IMG/VR virus record: IMGVR_UViG_3300035698_013211 | Span: 1 to 33,732 of that record | From: a virus | Length of the DNA stretch: 33,732 nucleotides | Direction: 5' to 3' (one strand) | In this document: piece by piece, positions 24,130-31,131 of the stretch | Numbering within the stretch: the first letter of the stretch is position 1 | Layout: each line of letters opens with the position of its first letter | Made by a program: the position numbers and the translations under genes | Notes under the pieces: model-generated | Seen by the model: only the letters and a program-made list of their open reading frames with translations | The model's database searches: none | Told to the model about the DNA's origin: nothing

Positions 24130-24964
24130 GCGCCCTCCTGTAGTCTGCCCTTTGTTTTTCAAACAGCTTTTGTTCTGTCTTAGCCCTCGTAGACACAAAC
24201 CCCAGCGGTTTTTGTTTTTCCATTAGCTCCACTGGGTTTAGCTTTCTTTTATAATACTGCGGGTTCGGTATGTAGCCCTTGCCCTCTTTCTGGATCACGC
24301 CAGCCGCCACAGCCTCAGCGATCCAGCGGTAAGCCGCGTTTATAACTACCCCGTTTTCTAATGCTACCTGGTTAAGCAATTCTTTCCTTTCCGCTCTCCC
24401 GTATGGCTGGTAGAACATAATCACAGCGCTCAGAACGTAGCCTAGCCGCTGTTCCTTTGTGTGAGAGCCAGCACGTCTGTTTGCTATGCCCAGTGTCCGT
24501 ATAGCCCTTTGCACACAGAACTCACTAACCCCTAATCGTTTGGCTATGTCCTTACAGGGAGTTTTAAGCATATATAACGATTTAACCCTCTGCTGTAGCC
24601 GCTTCTGATCCTCCCCTATTATACGCCTCTGCGGAACCCCCGCCGCTTTTGCCATTGCACGCGCAATTGAAGCGTTTACATGAAATCGTCGCGCGATCTC
24701 TTTTACAGCCACCCCCTCTTTATAGGCGTTTACTATCTTATTTTCTCTGCTTTCCTCTGGTGGTGGTGGAGTAGGAACCGGCGGTGGTTCCGGTTCGGGT
24801 GCTGGTTCCGGTAGTGGATCAAACATTATGGTTCCCACACCAACTCCCCTAACGTTTTCCACTCTATGTTCACTGACGGATTTCATGCTAGAACCTGGAG
24901 CGCTGTTAATCTCTGTGGTGGCGTTTCCCCTTGTAAATAGCCCCTTTAGCCATTCCCTGATCAT
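24116..24964 (-). CDS. DNA-binding regulator with two HTH motifs and Pro-rich linker
   Basis: A 282-residue protein from ATG 24964 (GGGAG 8 nt upstream). After a polar N-terminus, a Pro/Glu stretch (PLPEPAPEPEPPPVPTPPPP, about residues 50-70) leads to two consecutive HTHs: IVNAYKEGVAVKEIARRFHV (about 77-96) and SLYMLKTPCKDIAKRLGVSE (about 128-147). A winged-helix-like C-terminal half follows (GYVLSAVIMFYQPYGRAERK, then AYRWIAEAVAAGVIQKEGKGY). The first HTHs resemble resolvase/HTH_23-type motifs. It heads the cluster with the two sigma-like genes, and an inverted repeat lies just upstream at 24985. A role as late-gene activator or repressor is inferred. Confidence 0.7.
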   Translation of the reverse strand: MIREWLKGLFTRGNATTEINSAPGSSMKSVSEHRVENVRGVGVGTIMFDPLPEPAPEPEPPPVPTPPPPEESRENKIVNAYKEGVAVKEIARRFHVNASIARAMAKAAGVPQRRIIGEDQKRLQQRVKSLYMLKTPCKDIAKRLGVSEFCVQRAIRTLGIANRRAGSHTKEQRLGYVLSAVIMFYQPYGRAERKELLNQVALENGVVINAAYRWIAEAVAAGVIQKEGKGYIPNPQYYKRKLNPVELMEKQKPLGFVSTRAKTEQKLFEKQRADYRRAHGTD

Positions 24965-24984
24965 GATCAAAACTCCCTTTTTTG

Positions 24985-24998
24985 CTTACATAAGTAAG
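24985..24998. promoter_or_regulatory. Operator-like inverted repeat upstream of the two-HTH gene
   Basis: CTTAC-ATAA-GTAAG lies about 20 bp before the ATG at 24964. It shares the CTTA/TAAG words with the sites at 31762-31783, 32148-32169 and 32329-32340, though with different spacing. Binding by the 32425 repressor is a hypothesis. Confidence 0.4.
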
Positions 24999-25010
24999 TA
25001 GCCATGTTTT

Positions 25011-25035
25011 CAAATAAAAACGACTAATTTAGTCG
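25011..25035 (-). terminator. Terminator overlapping a stop codon
   Basis: On the minus strand CGACT-AAATT-AGTCG is followed by TTTTTATTTG. The stop codon of the 25024-25215 gene lies inside the hairpin. Stem only 5 bp, so probably weak. Confidence 0.5.
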
Positions 25036-25215
25036 GTGTTTCGCCCTCATCGTAAGCGCCTGAGCCTGAATAGCACCATCGATCAGCCGCTCATTTTCTG
25101 CCTTTTTCCGATCCACCCTAGACGCTCCACCGGCTAGCAAAAGCACCAAACACACCGAACCAATAACCGACACCCCGCCGATCCATGCCAATATATCCCT
25201 AATTATGTTATACAT
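25024..25215 (-). CDS. Small single-pass membrane protein
   Basis: A 63-residue protein with one transmembrane helix near residues 11-29 (AWIGGVSVIGSVCLVLLLAG) followed by a charged helix (RVDRKKAENERLIDGAI). GGGGGAAAG precedes ATG 25215, and the start overlaps the preceding stop. It resembles small phage membrane proteins such as Rz- or i-spanin-like types in topology, but nothing specific was recognised. Confidence 0.55.
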   Translation of the reverse strand: MYNIIRDILAWIGGVSVIGSVCLVLLLAGGASRVDRKKAENERLIDGAIQAQALTMRAKHRLN

Positions 25216-25498
25216 CTTTCCCCCTGGGCGTTTGATACTCCGAAAAGCTATCCTTTACTAAACGCTCTTTTGTCTCTTTGGTATTCACAGACAAATTATG
25301 GGCTAGTTGGGTTATAAAAGTATCTATCCCTATAAAGCAACCAACCCCATCATCGCATTTTTTATGCACAAACCGACAGTCGTCTGCTTTATCGACTACA
25401 ACGCTTCCGTCCTCATGACCCATTATTTGCTTGCCACAAACATCACAGATCATCAACGGGCACCTCAAACCACCAACAGCCAAAATCTTTACAGCCAT
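25208..25498 (-). CDS. Putative zinc-ribbon protein
   Basis: A 96-residue protein starting at ATG 25498 with AGGGGGAAAT upstream. Near the N-terminus ICDVCGKQIMGHED and further on DCRFVHKKCDD give a C-x2-C ... H-x2-C pattern typical of a small zinc finger or LIM-like knuckle. The C-terminal half is polar (TKETKERLVKDSFSEYQ). Function unknown; early operon. Confidence 0.55.
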   Translation of the reverse strand: MAVKILAVGGLRCPLMICDVCGKQIMGHEDGSVVVDKADDCRFVHKKCDDGVGCFIGIDTFITQLAHNLSVNTKETKERLVKDSFSEYQTPRGKDV

Positions 25499-25509
25499 AT
25501 TTCCCCCTA

Positions 25510-25884
25510 TCATGCAAAATCATCTTGGATCGCCTGATCAGCAAACCTCTCCAGCCATTGAAAAACAAGGTTTGTGTTATAGCCCCTAAGAGGGAATTTT
25601 CGTTCGCCCTGTTTCTCAGAGAACAACCTAATGTTGCCCTCGTCGCCACTTGTCGCTGGAAAGTCTATATTTAGAGCCGGGGATGCCAAGTCTAAAACAA
25701 AACCCGAATAACCACTAATCCACGCCGCCAAAATTTTCACCGCTGAGGGCGTGCTTATGTGTTTGTCCAGACCACCGTCAATATTTATTCCAATCCCAGC
25801 ATCATAGTCCACCCACAAACCCAATCGCCGTGGTTTAACGCCGCTTCTCATCTCGCTTTCTGTGATTAGTTCTTCAAGCACCAT
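25510..25884 (-). CDS. Hypothetical protein of the early operon
   Basis: A 124-residue acidic protein without a recognised family. ATG at 25884 is favoured, with GGGGGA 9 nt upstream; TTG at 25893 is an alternative. Features are VKPRRLGLWVDYDAGIGINIDGG, a central helix (SAVKILAAWISGYSGFVLDL) and FPLRGYNTNLVFQWLERF. It lies just after an endolysin remnant. Confidence 0.5.
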   Translation of the reverse strand: MVLEELITESEMRSGVKPRRLGLWVDYDAGIGINIDGGLDKHISTPSAVKILAAWISGYSGFVLDLASPALNIDFPATSGDEGNIRLFSEKQGERKFPLRGYNTNLVFQWLERFADQAIQDDFA

Positions 25885-25899
25885 ACCTTCCAATCCCCC

Positions 25900-26022
25900 T
25901 CAGTAAGTCCACATAGCATCTGACTTTTCCGGATCGTCGTCTACGTGGATAAAAGAGCCAGCAATTCCAAAACGCCAGAATCCAGCCTTGTATAGAGCCT
26001 CGAATAGCGCCAGTGGTGTTTT
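25900..26022 (-). pseudogene. C-terminal remnant of an M15-type peptidase
   Basis: This frame is open between a stop at 26023-26025 and TGA at 25900-25902 and has no usable start. It translates to about 40 residues including ALFEALYKAGFWRFGIAGSF, then IHVDDDPEKSDAMWTY. The SFIHVD plus terminal W-x-Y is the distinctive end of peptidase M15 (D-Ala-D-Ala carboxypeptidase-like endolysins), where the His and Asp bind zinc. The rest of the enzyme is absent here. It is either a decayed endolysin or a displaced gene end. Confidence 0.6.
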
Positions 26023-26053
26023 TCATATTGGTTCGCTTTCTTGTGTGCGCCCG

Positions 26054-26383
26054 TTAAAAAGGTATATCATCAAAATCATCATCGAAACCTACCTCGCCAT
26101 CATCCCGCTTTGGTTCGGGTCTACTCTCTCCACCATAAGCCACCTCAACCAATGATTCCACCTGAGCTTGGAGCGCATCCGGCAAAACAACCTGTTTTGT
26201 ATAGTTCGTTTTTCCGTCCTTATCATCCCACGCCCTAGTGGGTGGAGCCAGGAAAAACCCCTGGTAGCCTTCCACCCACTTAAAATCTCTGAATAGAATG
26301 TCATTAACCGTAAACTCTACAAAAGCCTTAACCTTACCATCTCCCTTTAATGGCGTAACCCGCTTAATCACTATCTTGTCCAT
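26054..26383 (-). CDS. SpoVG-like protein with SSB-type acidic C-terminal tail
   Basis: A 109-residue protein. Residues 1-80 follow the SpoVG pattern: IVIKRVTPLKGDGKVKAFVE (compare the first strand and G-K-x-K-A of SpoVG), VNDILFRDFKWVEGYQGFFL (compare F-V-V-x-x-I-K-V-I-E-G-x-x-G-x-F), the APPTR corresponding to MPSR, and a late AYGG helix end. SpoVG binds nucleic acid in other bacteria. Residues 95-109 end in DDDFDDIPF, essentially the C-terminal tip of bacterial SSB, which recruits repair and replication proteins. Together with the nearby ERF annealase it may act as the phage ssDNA-binding protein. AGGGGGAAC precedes ATG 26383. Confidence 0.72.
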   Translation of the reverse strand: MDKIVIKRVTPLKGDGKVKAFVEFTVNDILFRDFKWVEGYQGFFLAPPTRAWDDKDGKTNYTKQVVLPDALQAQVESLVEVAYGGESRPEPKRDDGEVGFDDDFDDIPF

Positions 26384-26595
26384 TTGTTCCCCCTAAATAT
26401 TATCTTTCTAAGTTCATACAAGCAATGCTTACAGGCTCCAGGTGGCATTCCCTCGCCGGTGTAGTGCTGGAAGCCCTCACGCTGTATCTTTTCCGGTGAT
26501 ATTTCTTGGAATCCACACAGCGAAAGAACCTCGCCGCCCTCATATAGATGCCACTTTCCACCTGGAACCTTTAGCCAGTCCAGATAGCTTTCCAT
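26371..26595 (-). CDS. Small putative zinc-finger protein
   Basis: A 74-residue protein beginning MESYLDWLKVPGGKWHLYEG, with Cys27 and a later C-K-H-C pair (ACKHCLYELRKII) that with nearby His could bind zinc. GAGG lies about 7 nt before ATG 26595, and it overlaps the SpoVG-like gene by 13 nt. Small phage proteins of this kind are common; function unknown. Confidence 0.5.
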   Translation of the reverse strand: MESYLDWLKVPGGKWHLYEGGEVLSLCGFQEISPEKIQREGFQHYTGEGMPPGACKHCLYELRKIIFRGNKWTR

Positions 26596-26602
26596 GTCTA
26601 CC

Positions 26603-26713
26603 TCAGAACGGAAAGCGCCATAGTTTCCTCAGCCGCTTTCCTATCCACTTATTTTTCCCACGTCTAGCCCACTTAACCGGATTCCCCGAACCCAGCACCT
26701 CTAGATCACGCAT
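26603..26713 (-). CDS. Small basic protein (36 aa)
   Basis: ATG at 26713 overlaps the stop of the preceding gene, suggesting coupled translation; GAGG is close (3-4 nt). The peptide ends in a very basic run (VKWARRGKNKWIGKRLRKLW), which would suit nucleic-acid or membrane binding. It fills what would otherwise be a gap. Coding status is moderate. Confidence 0.4.
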   Translation of the reverse strand: MRDLEVLGSGNPVKWARRGKNKWIGKRLRKLWRFPF

Positions 26714-27062
26714 CAACCTCGCTAGTCTGTAGAATATCCGGCTGATCATTTAGTTCCCCCTTCGCGCATGAGTAACAACCCCCACACTGTGTGGCTTTAT
26801 AACCCTCTGGAATAGTGAGCGCCAAATCTAAAAAACTAGGCAAATCAGGATCGGGAAACTGCGCCCACCCCACTAACGAAACCCAGCATAAACGCTGAGG
26901 TTCCCGATCCCGTAGAATTATAACATATTTCATGCGCTGGCTATTAGTAGCGTTCTCTTTGAATGTTTTGCCTAAGTCTTTATATATCCCCCATTTCATG
27001 GTGTGATATATGCCATACAGCCAACACCTGATCCACACACAGAGCCAGTATAGCCTTTTCAT
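26706..27062 (-). CDS. Hypothetical protein with Cys cluster
   Basis: A 118-residue protein from ATG 27062 (GAGG 7 nt upstream), preferred to GTG at 27074. The N-terminus is aromatic and basic (YWLCVWIRCWLYGIYHTMKW). A globular part follows (MKYVIILRDREPQRLCWVSL) and the C-terminal third holds CGGCYSC, a metal-site-like cluster. No family recognised. Confidence 0.5.
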   Translation of the reverse strand: MKRLYWLCVWIRCWLYGIYHTMKWGIYKDLGKTFKENATNSQRMKYVIILRDREPQRLCWVSLVGWAQFPDPDLPSFLDLALTIPEGYKATQCGGCYSCAKGELNDQPDILQTSEVDA

Positions 27063-27070
27063 TCCACGCC

Positions 27071-27397
27071 TCACACTGGGATCGCTGTTGCATCCCCGTT
27101 TTCACGCTCCCATGCGCCCAGGAGCGCCTTAAAAGCCTTATCATCCATAACTACCAGCCTCAGCCGTTCCCCTTTCGTCCTAAGCGTTAATAGCGGCGTT
27201 TTCCCCTCTGTCTTAGCGGCTGGCAGTAATGCCTTAAACCACTTTTTCACACACCACTTATTCTGGAGCTTGGAATCCACCAGCCATACTGGGTGTATTA
27301 TATCGTTTTTCTCGTCAGTTCCTTTCATAAGCGCCCTGGTGGTTCCAAAAATCTTAGCCACCGCCCGTTCCTCAGCTTTCCACGCTTGACTAGCCAT
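27071..27397 (-). CDS. Putative Holliday-junction-resolvase-like PDDEXK nuclease
   Basis: A 108-residue protein. SQAWKAEERAVAKIFGTTRA (residues 3-22) with E9/E10, then NDIIHPVWLVDSK with D32, D41 and K43, fits a small PD-(D/E)xK nuclease in which the motif is D ... DSK. It resembles archaeal Hjc-type or phage resolvase-like proteins. The C-terminal part (KGERLRLVVMDDKAFKALL) fits the last strand and helix. AGAGGGGGAAC precedes ATG 27397. In the recombination-rich early operon a junction-resolving role is plausible; activity is not proven by sequence. Confidence 0.6.
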   Translation of the reverse strand: MASQAWKAEERAVAKIFGTTRALMKGTDEKNDIIHPVWLVDSKLQNKWCVKKWFKALLPAAKTEGKTPLLTLRTKGERLRLVVMDDKAFKALLGAWERENGDATAIPV

Positions 27398-27408
27398 GTT
27401 CCCCCTCT

Positions 27409-28176
27409 CTAAAGCGGCAACAGAGACTGGGCGTTCCGCTCTCTTATTTCGCGCCCCAGCCGTTCCTCTGACATTTCTATATATTCTGGGTTTTGCTCTA
27501 TTCCTATATAATCCCTGTGGTTCCGGATCGCACCAGCGCCGGTGGAGCCGGAACCGAAAAACGGATCAAGGATCACGCTTTCCGGTGGAGCGTGCCTGAT
27601 CACTAGCGGTTCTATCATCCAGAGGTATTTTTCCGTAGGGTGATCCGTGGCTTTAAGCCCCACAGAACCGATAGCGCCATAAAAAACATTAACCATGCCC
27701 TCTTGACTGGTAAAATCGAGGTAATAATCATCTGAAACAGTAAACCATGAACACACCTCAAACCCGCTCCTGTAGTTTGTTTTCCGGTAGTGTGGGATCG
27801 GGTTCTTTTTAATAAACATTAGCACATTTCGGAGTATAAAACGCTGGTGGAAACCCTGGAGCGCTCCACAGGGATCGCTCCGATCATGGAAAATTAACAG
27901 CGATCCACCTGGTGTGAGAATCCGCTTGAACTGGATCGCTAGCTCCGTCATAAACACCCTATATTCGTTGGGTGTCATAACATCATTCATCTTATTTCCC
28001 CATGCATCAAGGGTGGACATCAGCCGCCCACCCTGTTTGGTAAACTTTTCCTTATCCCCTATGTTATACGGCGGGTCGGTTATAACTGTTGGTATAGAGT
28101 GATCGGGAATCGCCCTCAGCCTATTCAGTGCATCGCCAGAAATCACGCTGTTTTTGTGCTGTTCCACCCAGTCCAT
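27409..28176 (-). CDS. DNA N6-adenine/N4-cytosine methyltransferase (beta class)
   Basis: A 255-residue methyltransferase. Motif IV DPPY lies at 34-37 (TDPPYNIGDKEKF), after ISGDALNRLRAIPDHSI, the start typical of this class. Motif I lies near the C-terminus (ILDPFFGSGSTGAGA, 204-210 DPFFGSG), preceded by DHPTEKYLWMIEPLV, another landmark of beta-class enzymes such as CcrM, RsrI and HinfI methylases. No restriction enzyme is adjacent, so it is probably a solitary protective methylase. Target sequence unknown; GATC words are unusually common in the window. It starts directly after the previous stop. Confidence 0.9.
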   Translation of the reverse strand: MDWVEQHKNSVISGDALNRLRAIPDHSIPTVITDPPYNIGDKEKFTKQGGRLMSTLDAWGNKMNDVMTPNEYRVFMTELAIQFKRILTPGGSLLIFHDRSDPCGALQGFHQRFILRNVLMFIKKNPIPHYRKTNYRSGFEVCSWFTVSDDYYLDFTSQEGMVNVFYGAIGSVGLKATDHPTEKYLWMIEPLVIRHAPPESVILDPFFGSGSTGAGAIRNHRDYIGIEQNPEYIEMSEERLGREIRERNAQSLLPL

Positions 28177-28689
28177 CTAAAAGCCCCCATCTGCTATAGG
28201 GTTCCGATCCGGAACCGCTGTGGCTGGAGCGTTTAACCCGCTTAAAAAATCGTCCACATTCGCTAGAGAGCGCTGGATCAGATCGTCACTCCAGCGGCTT
28301 AACATCCCCGCTTTTGCGTCTTTCTCGATCTTCTCTCTAAGCCATTCCGGTGTTATATCCACAGTGGCTACGCCCTTTGCCATATCACTGTATTTTTGCT
28401 GATCCTGATCCATCATAGCCTCTCTAACGATTCGCCGCTTGACGCCCTCAGCGTGTTCGTTGACTAAGTCCTTGAACCGCTTATAAGCCCACCCAGAACC
28501 AGAGTTTTGTTTTTTTTCTTTTCGTGCTATCTGTTCTGCCTGAACCGCAAACAGGATTTCTTTAACGGTTCCATAGCCATGCATTTTGGTTAGTTCTACC
28601 ATATAGCCCAGGGCGCTAGCCCCTGTGATGCCCAGCTTGCCACAGAAATCCCTCAAGTATTTTTTATCATCATAGCTAACCTCTGGCAT
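28177..28689 (-). CDS. Hypothetical helical protein (possible replication accessory)
   Basis: A 170-residue, mostly helical charged protein. It has KKYLRDFCGKLGITGASALGYM and a central KRFKDLVNEHAEGVKRRIVR; the C-terminal part (DDLIQRSLANVDDFLSGL) is followed by a Pro-rich tail. GAGGTGAC precedes ATG 28689. It lies between the metallophosphoesterase and the methyltransferase. I do not recognise the family; a nucleic-acid accessory role is only contextual. Confidence 0.55.
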   Translation of the reverse strand: MPEVSYDDKKYLRDFCGKLGITGASALGYMVELTKMHGYGTVKEILFAVQAEQIARKEKKQNSGSGWAYKRFKDLVNEHAEGVKRRIVREAMMDQDQQKYSDMAKGVATVDITPEWLREKIEKDAKAGMLSRWSDDLIQRSLANVDDFLSGLNAPATAVPDRNPIADGGF

Positions 28690-29781
28690 TTAGTCACCTC
28701 TTAAGCCCTTTAGCACCCATGACGCTATTTCTATATCATCCACCCAGAACGCCTGTTCTTTATTGCCCGATCCGTGCGCTATCAAAACCGGCACGCCCAT
28801 ATTCTCACGCCGCCCAAACTCCCCTATAGTAGCCCCGTAACCATCCATCAGTTTCCGGCTGGATGTTCTAGCGAAAAACCTAGTTTTTCCAGCGATCCGC
28901 TGTCTTGCTGTGGCTATAATGTGCTGGTGTCCTACAGCCACTATGTCAGCGCCGTTATATTCTTCTCTAACCAGCTTGACACAGCAATAGCAGTCGTTAT
29001 GATTACTGTTTCCCTTCGCCTTGTGGATCGTGATTGTTTCCCACGTAATTCCTGGAGTTTTCAGGAACCATAAGCCGCCGCCGCCCAGATATGGACACCC
29101 AGAAAGCCTAGCTAAAAACTTGACATAGTCAACGTCAGCCGTTTCGATAGCCCAGACATCATGACACCCGCTAACCATTATGAGTGTTTTCGGAGCCATG
29201 ATTTCTGCTAGCGTGTAAGCGTGAGACTTAGCCCCTCTGGACGTGTCTGATCGCTCATTAGCAATCTGTGTGTGCTTAGTGTTCCCCGCCGCTCCGTCCT
29301 CTAGATCGCCCAAAAAGGCATAATATAGCGCTTTTGTGTCTCTGATTATATAAGCCTCGCTCAGTATCGTATCTAGATCGCTGTGAACACTTCCAACATG
29401 CCAGTCACCGCCAAACACGATCCCGAACCATCCAGCCTCGTCTAGTTCTACCACAGGACGCCGATCCGGTGTATATAGTTTTCGCTCCAGGTGTTGCTTT
29501 TCTATTGCCATCATCAGTAGCTCCACCCGCTGTTTTTTATCTAGTTCCGGCTGATAGTTCCCTGCTATTTCCTGATCCTCTGGGCTACTGATTGTCTCTG
29601 GCTCTGGAGTCTCCACCACAGGAACCGGCTGTGGTTCCGGTGGCGTTGCTGTCAGCCGGTTATAACGCTGTCTCACAGCATCACCAGATCGCCCTAGTTT
29701 TTGCCCTATCTCTGGAAATGATATACCCTGAACCCGTAACACGATCAGGGTGTGCTTTTCCCCTTCGCTCCAGTGTGACAT
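28690..29781 (-). CDS. SANT/Myb-like DNA-binding domain fused to a metallophosphoesterase
   Basis: A 363-residue fusion. Residues 3-43 (HWSEGEKHTLIVLRVQGISF then PEIGQKLGRSGDAVRQRYNR) match a SANT/Myb or GcrA-type motif. A Pro/Glu linker (45-80) follows. Residues about 118-350 form a calcineurin-like phosphoesterase with the full metal set: GGDWHVGS (D126, H128), LGDLED (D159), SGCHDV (H207, D208; Cys in place of the usual Asn), H253 (TIHKAKG) and VGHQHI (H285, H287). The family includes Mre11/SbcD nucleases. Targeting a phosphoesterase to DNA suggests a nuclease or DNA-end function in replication or recombination; this is inferred. Confidence 0.78.
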   Translation of the reverse strand: MSHWSEGEKHTLIVLRVQGISFPEIGQKLGRSGDAVRQRYNRLTATPPEPQPVPVVETPEPETISSPEDQEIAGNYQPELDKKQRVELLMMAIEKQHLERKLYTPDRRPVVELDEAGWFGIVFGGDWHVGSVHSDLDTILSEAYIIRDTKALYYAFLGDLEDGAAGNTKHTQIANERSDTSRGAKSHAYTLAEIMAPKTLIMVSGCHDVWAIETADVDYVKFLARLSGCPYLGGGGLWFLKTPGITWETITIHKAKGNSNHNDCYCCVKLVREEYNGADIVAVGHQHIIATARQRIAGKTRFFARTSSRKLMDGYGATIGEFGRRENMGVPVLIAHGSGNKEQAFWVDDIEIASWVLKGLRGD

Positions 29782-29800
29782 ACTGCCTCACTTTCCTCAT

Positions 29801-29832
29801 AGAGATAGCCCAGGAGTTCCCGGGCTATCTCT
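29801..29832 (-). terminator. Hairpin between ERF and phosphoesterase genes
   Basis: A perfect 11-bp stem (AGAGATAGCCC with GGGCTATCTCT, 10-nt loop). No T-run follows on the minus strand, so it is likely an mRNA-stability or partial attenuation element rather than a full terminator. Confidence 0.45.
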
Positions 29833-29846
29833 GATCGGTTTTGCGC

Positions 29847-31079
29847 TTAATAATCCTCTGCTGGATCAACAGATTCCGCTGGTTCCGCAGGTTCCCATGA
29901 TGCCCCCGCATCACTAGCCGCATCTTTGAGTGCCAGTTCCCATGTGCCACCATTAACCGCAGTGGGTGACATTTCCCAGATGCGCTCTACACCCATTCTG
30001 TCATAAAAGCCCCGCATGATCTGGACGTTATCCCTAAACAGGCTAAGGGCGTCCACGATTACCCGCGCCTTCGTGACACCCACAGAATCATCAGCCGCCC
30101 AGTCACACGCCTTTCTCACAGCGATCCTAAAGTTTTCTTTAGCTTCTTTGGAATCCTGGAGCCGCTTGAACATATTTAGCCATGTTTGATCCGCATCCAG
30201 TGGCTCCATTTTTTCTGGCTGAACTATAAACCGCATTGACAGATATTGCTTTATCTGATCCGCCGTAACCTCTTTGCTGATTAGGGTGGTAATCTGATCG
30301 TCTATGCCACTAACCTCGATCTTGGTTAAGTTTTCCACCACCGTGTCATATTGCGGTTTAGTTAAATCATTCGTAGATTCAAGGCTAAACCAGTCCTTTA
30401 TCATGGTTTTCAGCGTATCAGGGTTTATCGCCCGTGATTTAGCTAAACCAAAAATATGCTTTCTCTGTGTTTCTGTCAGTTTACCGTCTCCATTCCCGTT
30501 TCCGCTGGTTCCAGGAGCGCCACCTGTGGTGGTGTCGGTCTGCGCTTTCCCGCTCCCCTTTCCCTTTGCTGGTTCCGGACCAGCCTCGTTTCCGTCCACA
30601 TCTTCCTCACCAGCCACACCCAGCATGGCGGCTAGTTCATAGCGGCGTTTATATGTTCGTACAATCCCCTCACGCTGGAGAGTATTGATCGCTCGATTAT
30701 CCGGCGCGCTGTTTACGATTATAGCTGTTTCGCTGTATAAAGATTCTCCGCTAGTGTGCCAGAGCGTGGTAATTAACAGTTCGCCATCTGGAGTCTGATC
30801 AGTGGTCTGAGCCACTACCAGCCCATGCCTTGCTAGCGCTGGAGCCGTAGCCTTGATTATATCTTCCAGTTTGGCATATTTGTTGCCAAACGTGGGATTT
30901 TTCCCACTCATCTTGATCTGCTCAAACTCTAGCCTAGCCGCCGCCAGCGCCGTTATTAACACACCCCGACCAAACCCCCGTGGAGTGCCGTTATTCGCCT
31001 CAACATTTTCGCCCTGCTGGTCTTGGTTTATAGTTTCCTGCTGGTTTTCTGCTGTGTCGATCGTTGTTGTAGCTCCCAT
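29847..31079 (-). CDS. erf: ERF-family single-strand annealing recombinase
   Basis: A 410-residue protein. Residues about 35-170 match ERF: ARLEFEQIKMSGKNPTFGNKYAKLEDIIKA, HGLVVAQTTDQTPDG, TTLWHTSGESL and EGIVRTYKRRYELAAMLGVA with DVDGNE after it, the family's Y-x-R-R-Y-x-L end. A Gly/Thr-rich linker (about 180-215) follows, then a C-terminal part with helical repeats and a Pro/Glu/Asp tail (EPAEPAESVDPAEDY). Such proteins anneal complementary single strands during recombination and repair. GGGGGAACG precedes ATG 31079. Neighbours suggest an annealase, ssDNA-binding protein and nuclease working together. Confidence 0.88.
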   Translation of the reverse strand: MGATTTIDTAENQQETINQDQQGENVEANNGTPRGFGRGVLITALAAARLEFEQIKMSGKNPTFGNKYAKLEDIIKATAPALARHGLVVAQTTDQTPDGELLITTLWHTSGESLYSETAIIVNSAPDNRAINTLQREGIVRTYKRRYELAAMLGVAGEEDVDGNEAGPEPAKGKGSGKAQTDTTTGGAPGTSGNGNGDGKLTETQRKHIFGLAKSRAINPDTLKTMIKDWFSLESTNDLTKPQYDTVVENLTKIEVSGIDDQITTLISKEVTADQIKQYLSMRFIVQPEKMEPLDADQTWLNMFKRLQDSKEAKENFRIAVRKACDWAADDSVGVTKARVIVDALSLFRDNVQIMRGFYDRMGVERIWEMSPTAVNGGTWELALKDAASDAGASWEPAEPAESVDPAEDY

Positions 31080-31131
31080 TTTTTACGTTCCCCCAGTGTT
31101 TAGGATCAAAATATATCCTCAGTCCGTGTTC

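Noticed and set aside
25443-25649. 68-codon minus-strand frame
   Set aside because: It lies across the ends of two better-supported genes in another frame, with no ribosome site.
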